Positions 63,481 to 64,000 of a DNA stretch of 64,000 bases are shown piece after piece; position 1 is the stretch's first letter; every line of letters begins with the position of its first letter. A program made the translations under genes and the position numbers. The stretch comes from Melitaea cinxia. Its lineage: Eukaryota; Arthropoda; Insecta; Lepidoptera; Nymphalidae. Location: positions 4,306,472 to 4,370,471 of the forward strand of contig NC_059404.1 in assembly GCF_905220565.1 (NCBI RefSeq). Direction: 5' to 3'. The notes under the pieces were generated by a model. That model searched no databases. It was not told where the DNA came from and saw only the letters and a list, made by a program, of their open reading frames with translations.

Positions 63481-64000
63481 CTAAGGAAAATTAAAATATT
63501 ATTCAAGAGAAAAAAAGTTGTATGCTCATCCAAAATATTAACAACAAACAAACAAGAGAACTTAAATTCACAGAAATTCCATAATCAAAGTTACGATACG
63601 TTAACGATAACGTATTTTTTACGAATAAAAAAAGAACCTTAAACAAATCTTAAATAAATTAACTGAGGAACATGGTAGGCACAACGACGTAACGAAAATT
63701 GTCCGTTAATTCAAATATTTTGCTTATGTTAAAAAATTACTTTAATGAAAGTTGTTAATTTTGTGACGGAGACAAATTTGCTTATAAAAAAGTTCTAATC
63801 ATTACTGAAGCGTACAATATGTACAGTTTTTTTGGCTCTAATGACATTGTCCTTTGTACGCATAACATTTTTAACAAATTAGTTTGTCTTAGATTAATAA
63901 AACAAGTTTTACAAAGCTGGTGCGTCATGACCGTTTGAATTATAACTATTATTAATGCGTAACATCACAGTCATGTCCTACTCTTATCTATTAAAACAGG
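63481..64000 (-). other. Start of the next upstream intron
   Basis: AT-rich sequence upstream of the acceptor at 63481. No further exon is visible up to the window edge. Confidence 0.7.

Overview
The window is lepidopteran (moth or butterfly) nuclear DNA. Two spliced genes with GT-AG introns encode conserved animal proteins. The introns are AT-rich and full of repeats typical of Lepidoptera: tRNA-headed SINEs with an 'aggcctatgtccagcag' type tail, jockey/CR1-like LINE pieces, mariner and hAT remnants and many MITEs. No bacterial-type features, CRISPR arrays or convincing rRNA/tRNA genes were seen.

Layout. (1) 241-6338, plus strand: the last three coding exons of the alpha subunit of eIF2B, the guanine nucleotide exchange factor of translation initiation. 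Its last intron (963-6059) holds a shattered mariner transposase and, antisense, an almost intact non-LTR retrotransposon with one open 1001-codon endonuclease/reverse transcriptase ORF. (2) 6339-8808: the spacer between two convergent genes, with a tRNA-derived SINE and a reverse transcriptase fragment. (3) 8809-63480, minus strand: a Fps/Fes/Fer non-receptor tyrosine kinase gene. Twelve coding exons join in phase and give about 740 residues: most of the F-BAR domain, the FX-like linker, SH2 and kinase domains. The first exon(s), for roughly 90 N-terminal residues, lie beyond the right edge. One intron (24372-63289) is about 38.9 kb and fills more than half of the window.

The main biological inference is a second start for the kinase. 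At 15145-15252 (minus) a 36-codon ATG exon has a good start context, an in-frame upstream stop and a consensus donor. It ends in phase 0 and so fits exactly the phase-0 exon that opens the SH2 domain. The result would be a protein of about 411 residues with SH2 and kinase domains but no F-BAR, comparable to the short p45 isoform of Drosophila Fps85D and to mammalian FerT. A TATA-like box lies 67-73 bp upstream of the ATG, and a basic open frame with a donor lies about 360 bp further up.

The introns are the accessory part. Noteworthy items are a four-layer nested insertion at 26.46-29.33 kb, including a hAT-like element with a perfect 8-bp target duplication, one internal element with perfect 32-bp inverted repeats and a perfect 30-bp-arm hairpin; an internally deleted transposon in which the start and end of a transposase remain fused in frame (37.4-38.6 kb); foldback MITEs with clear target duplications; and one ~270-bp dispersed repeat lying about 20, 20 and 31 bp downstream of the 5' splice sites of three kinase exons, always in the same orientation. 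Repeat family letters used below (A-H) are labels of convenience, and boundaries of repeats are approximate unless target duplications are stated.
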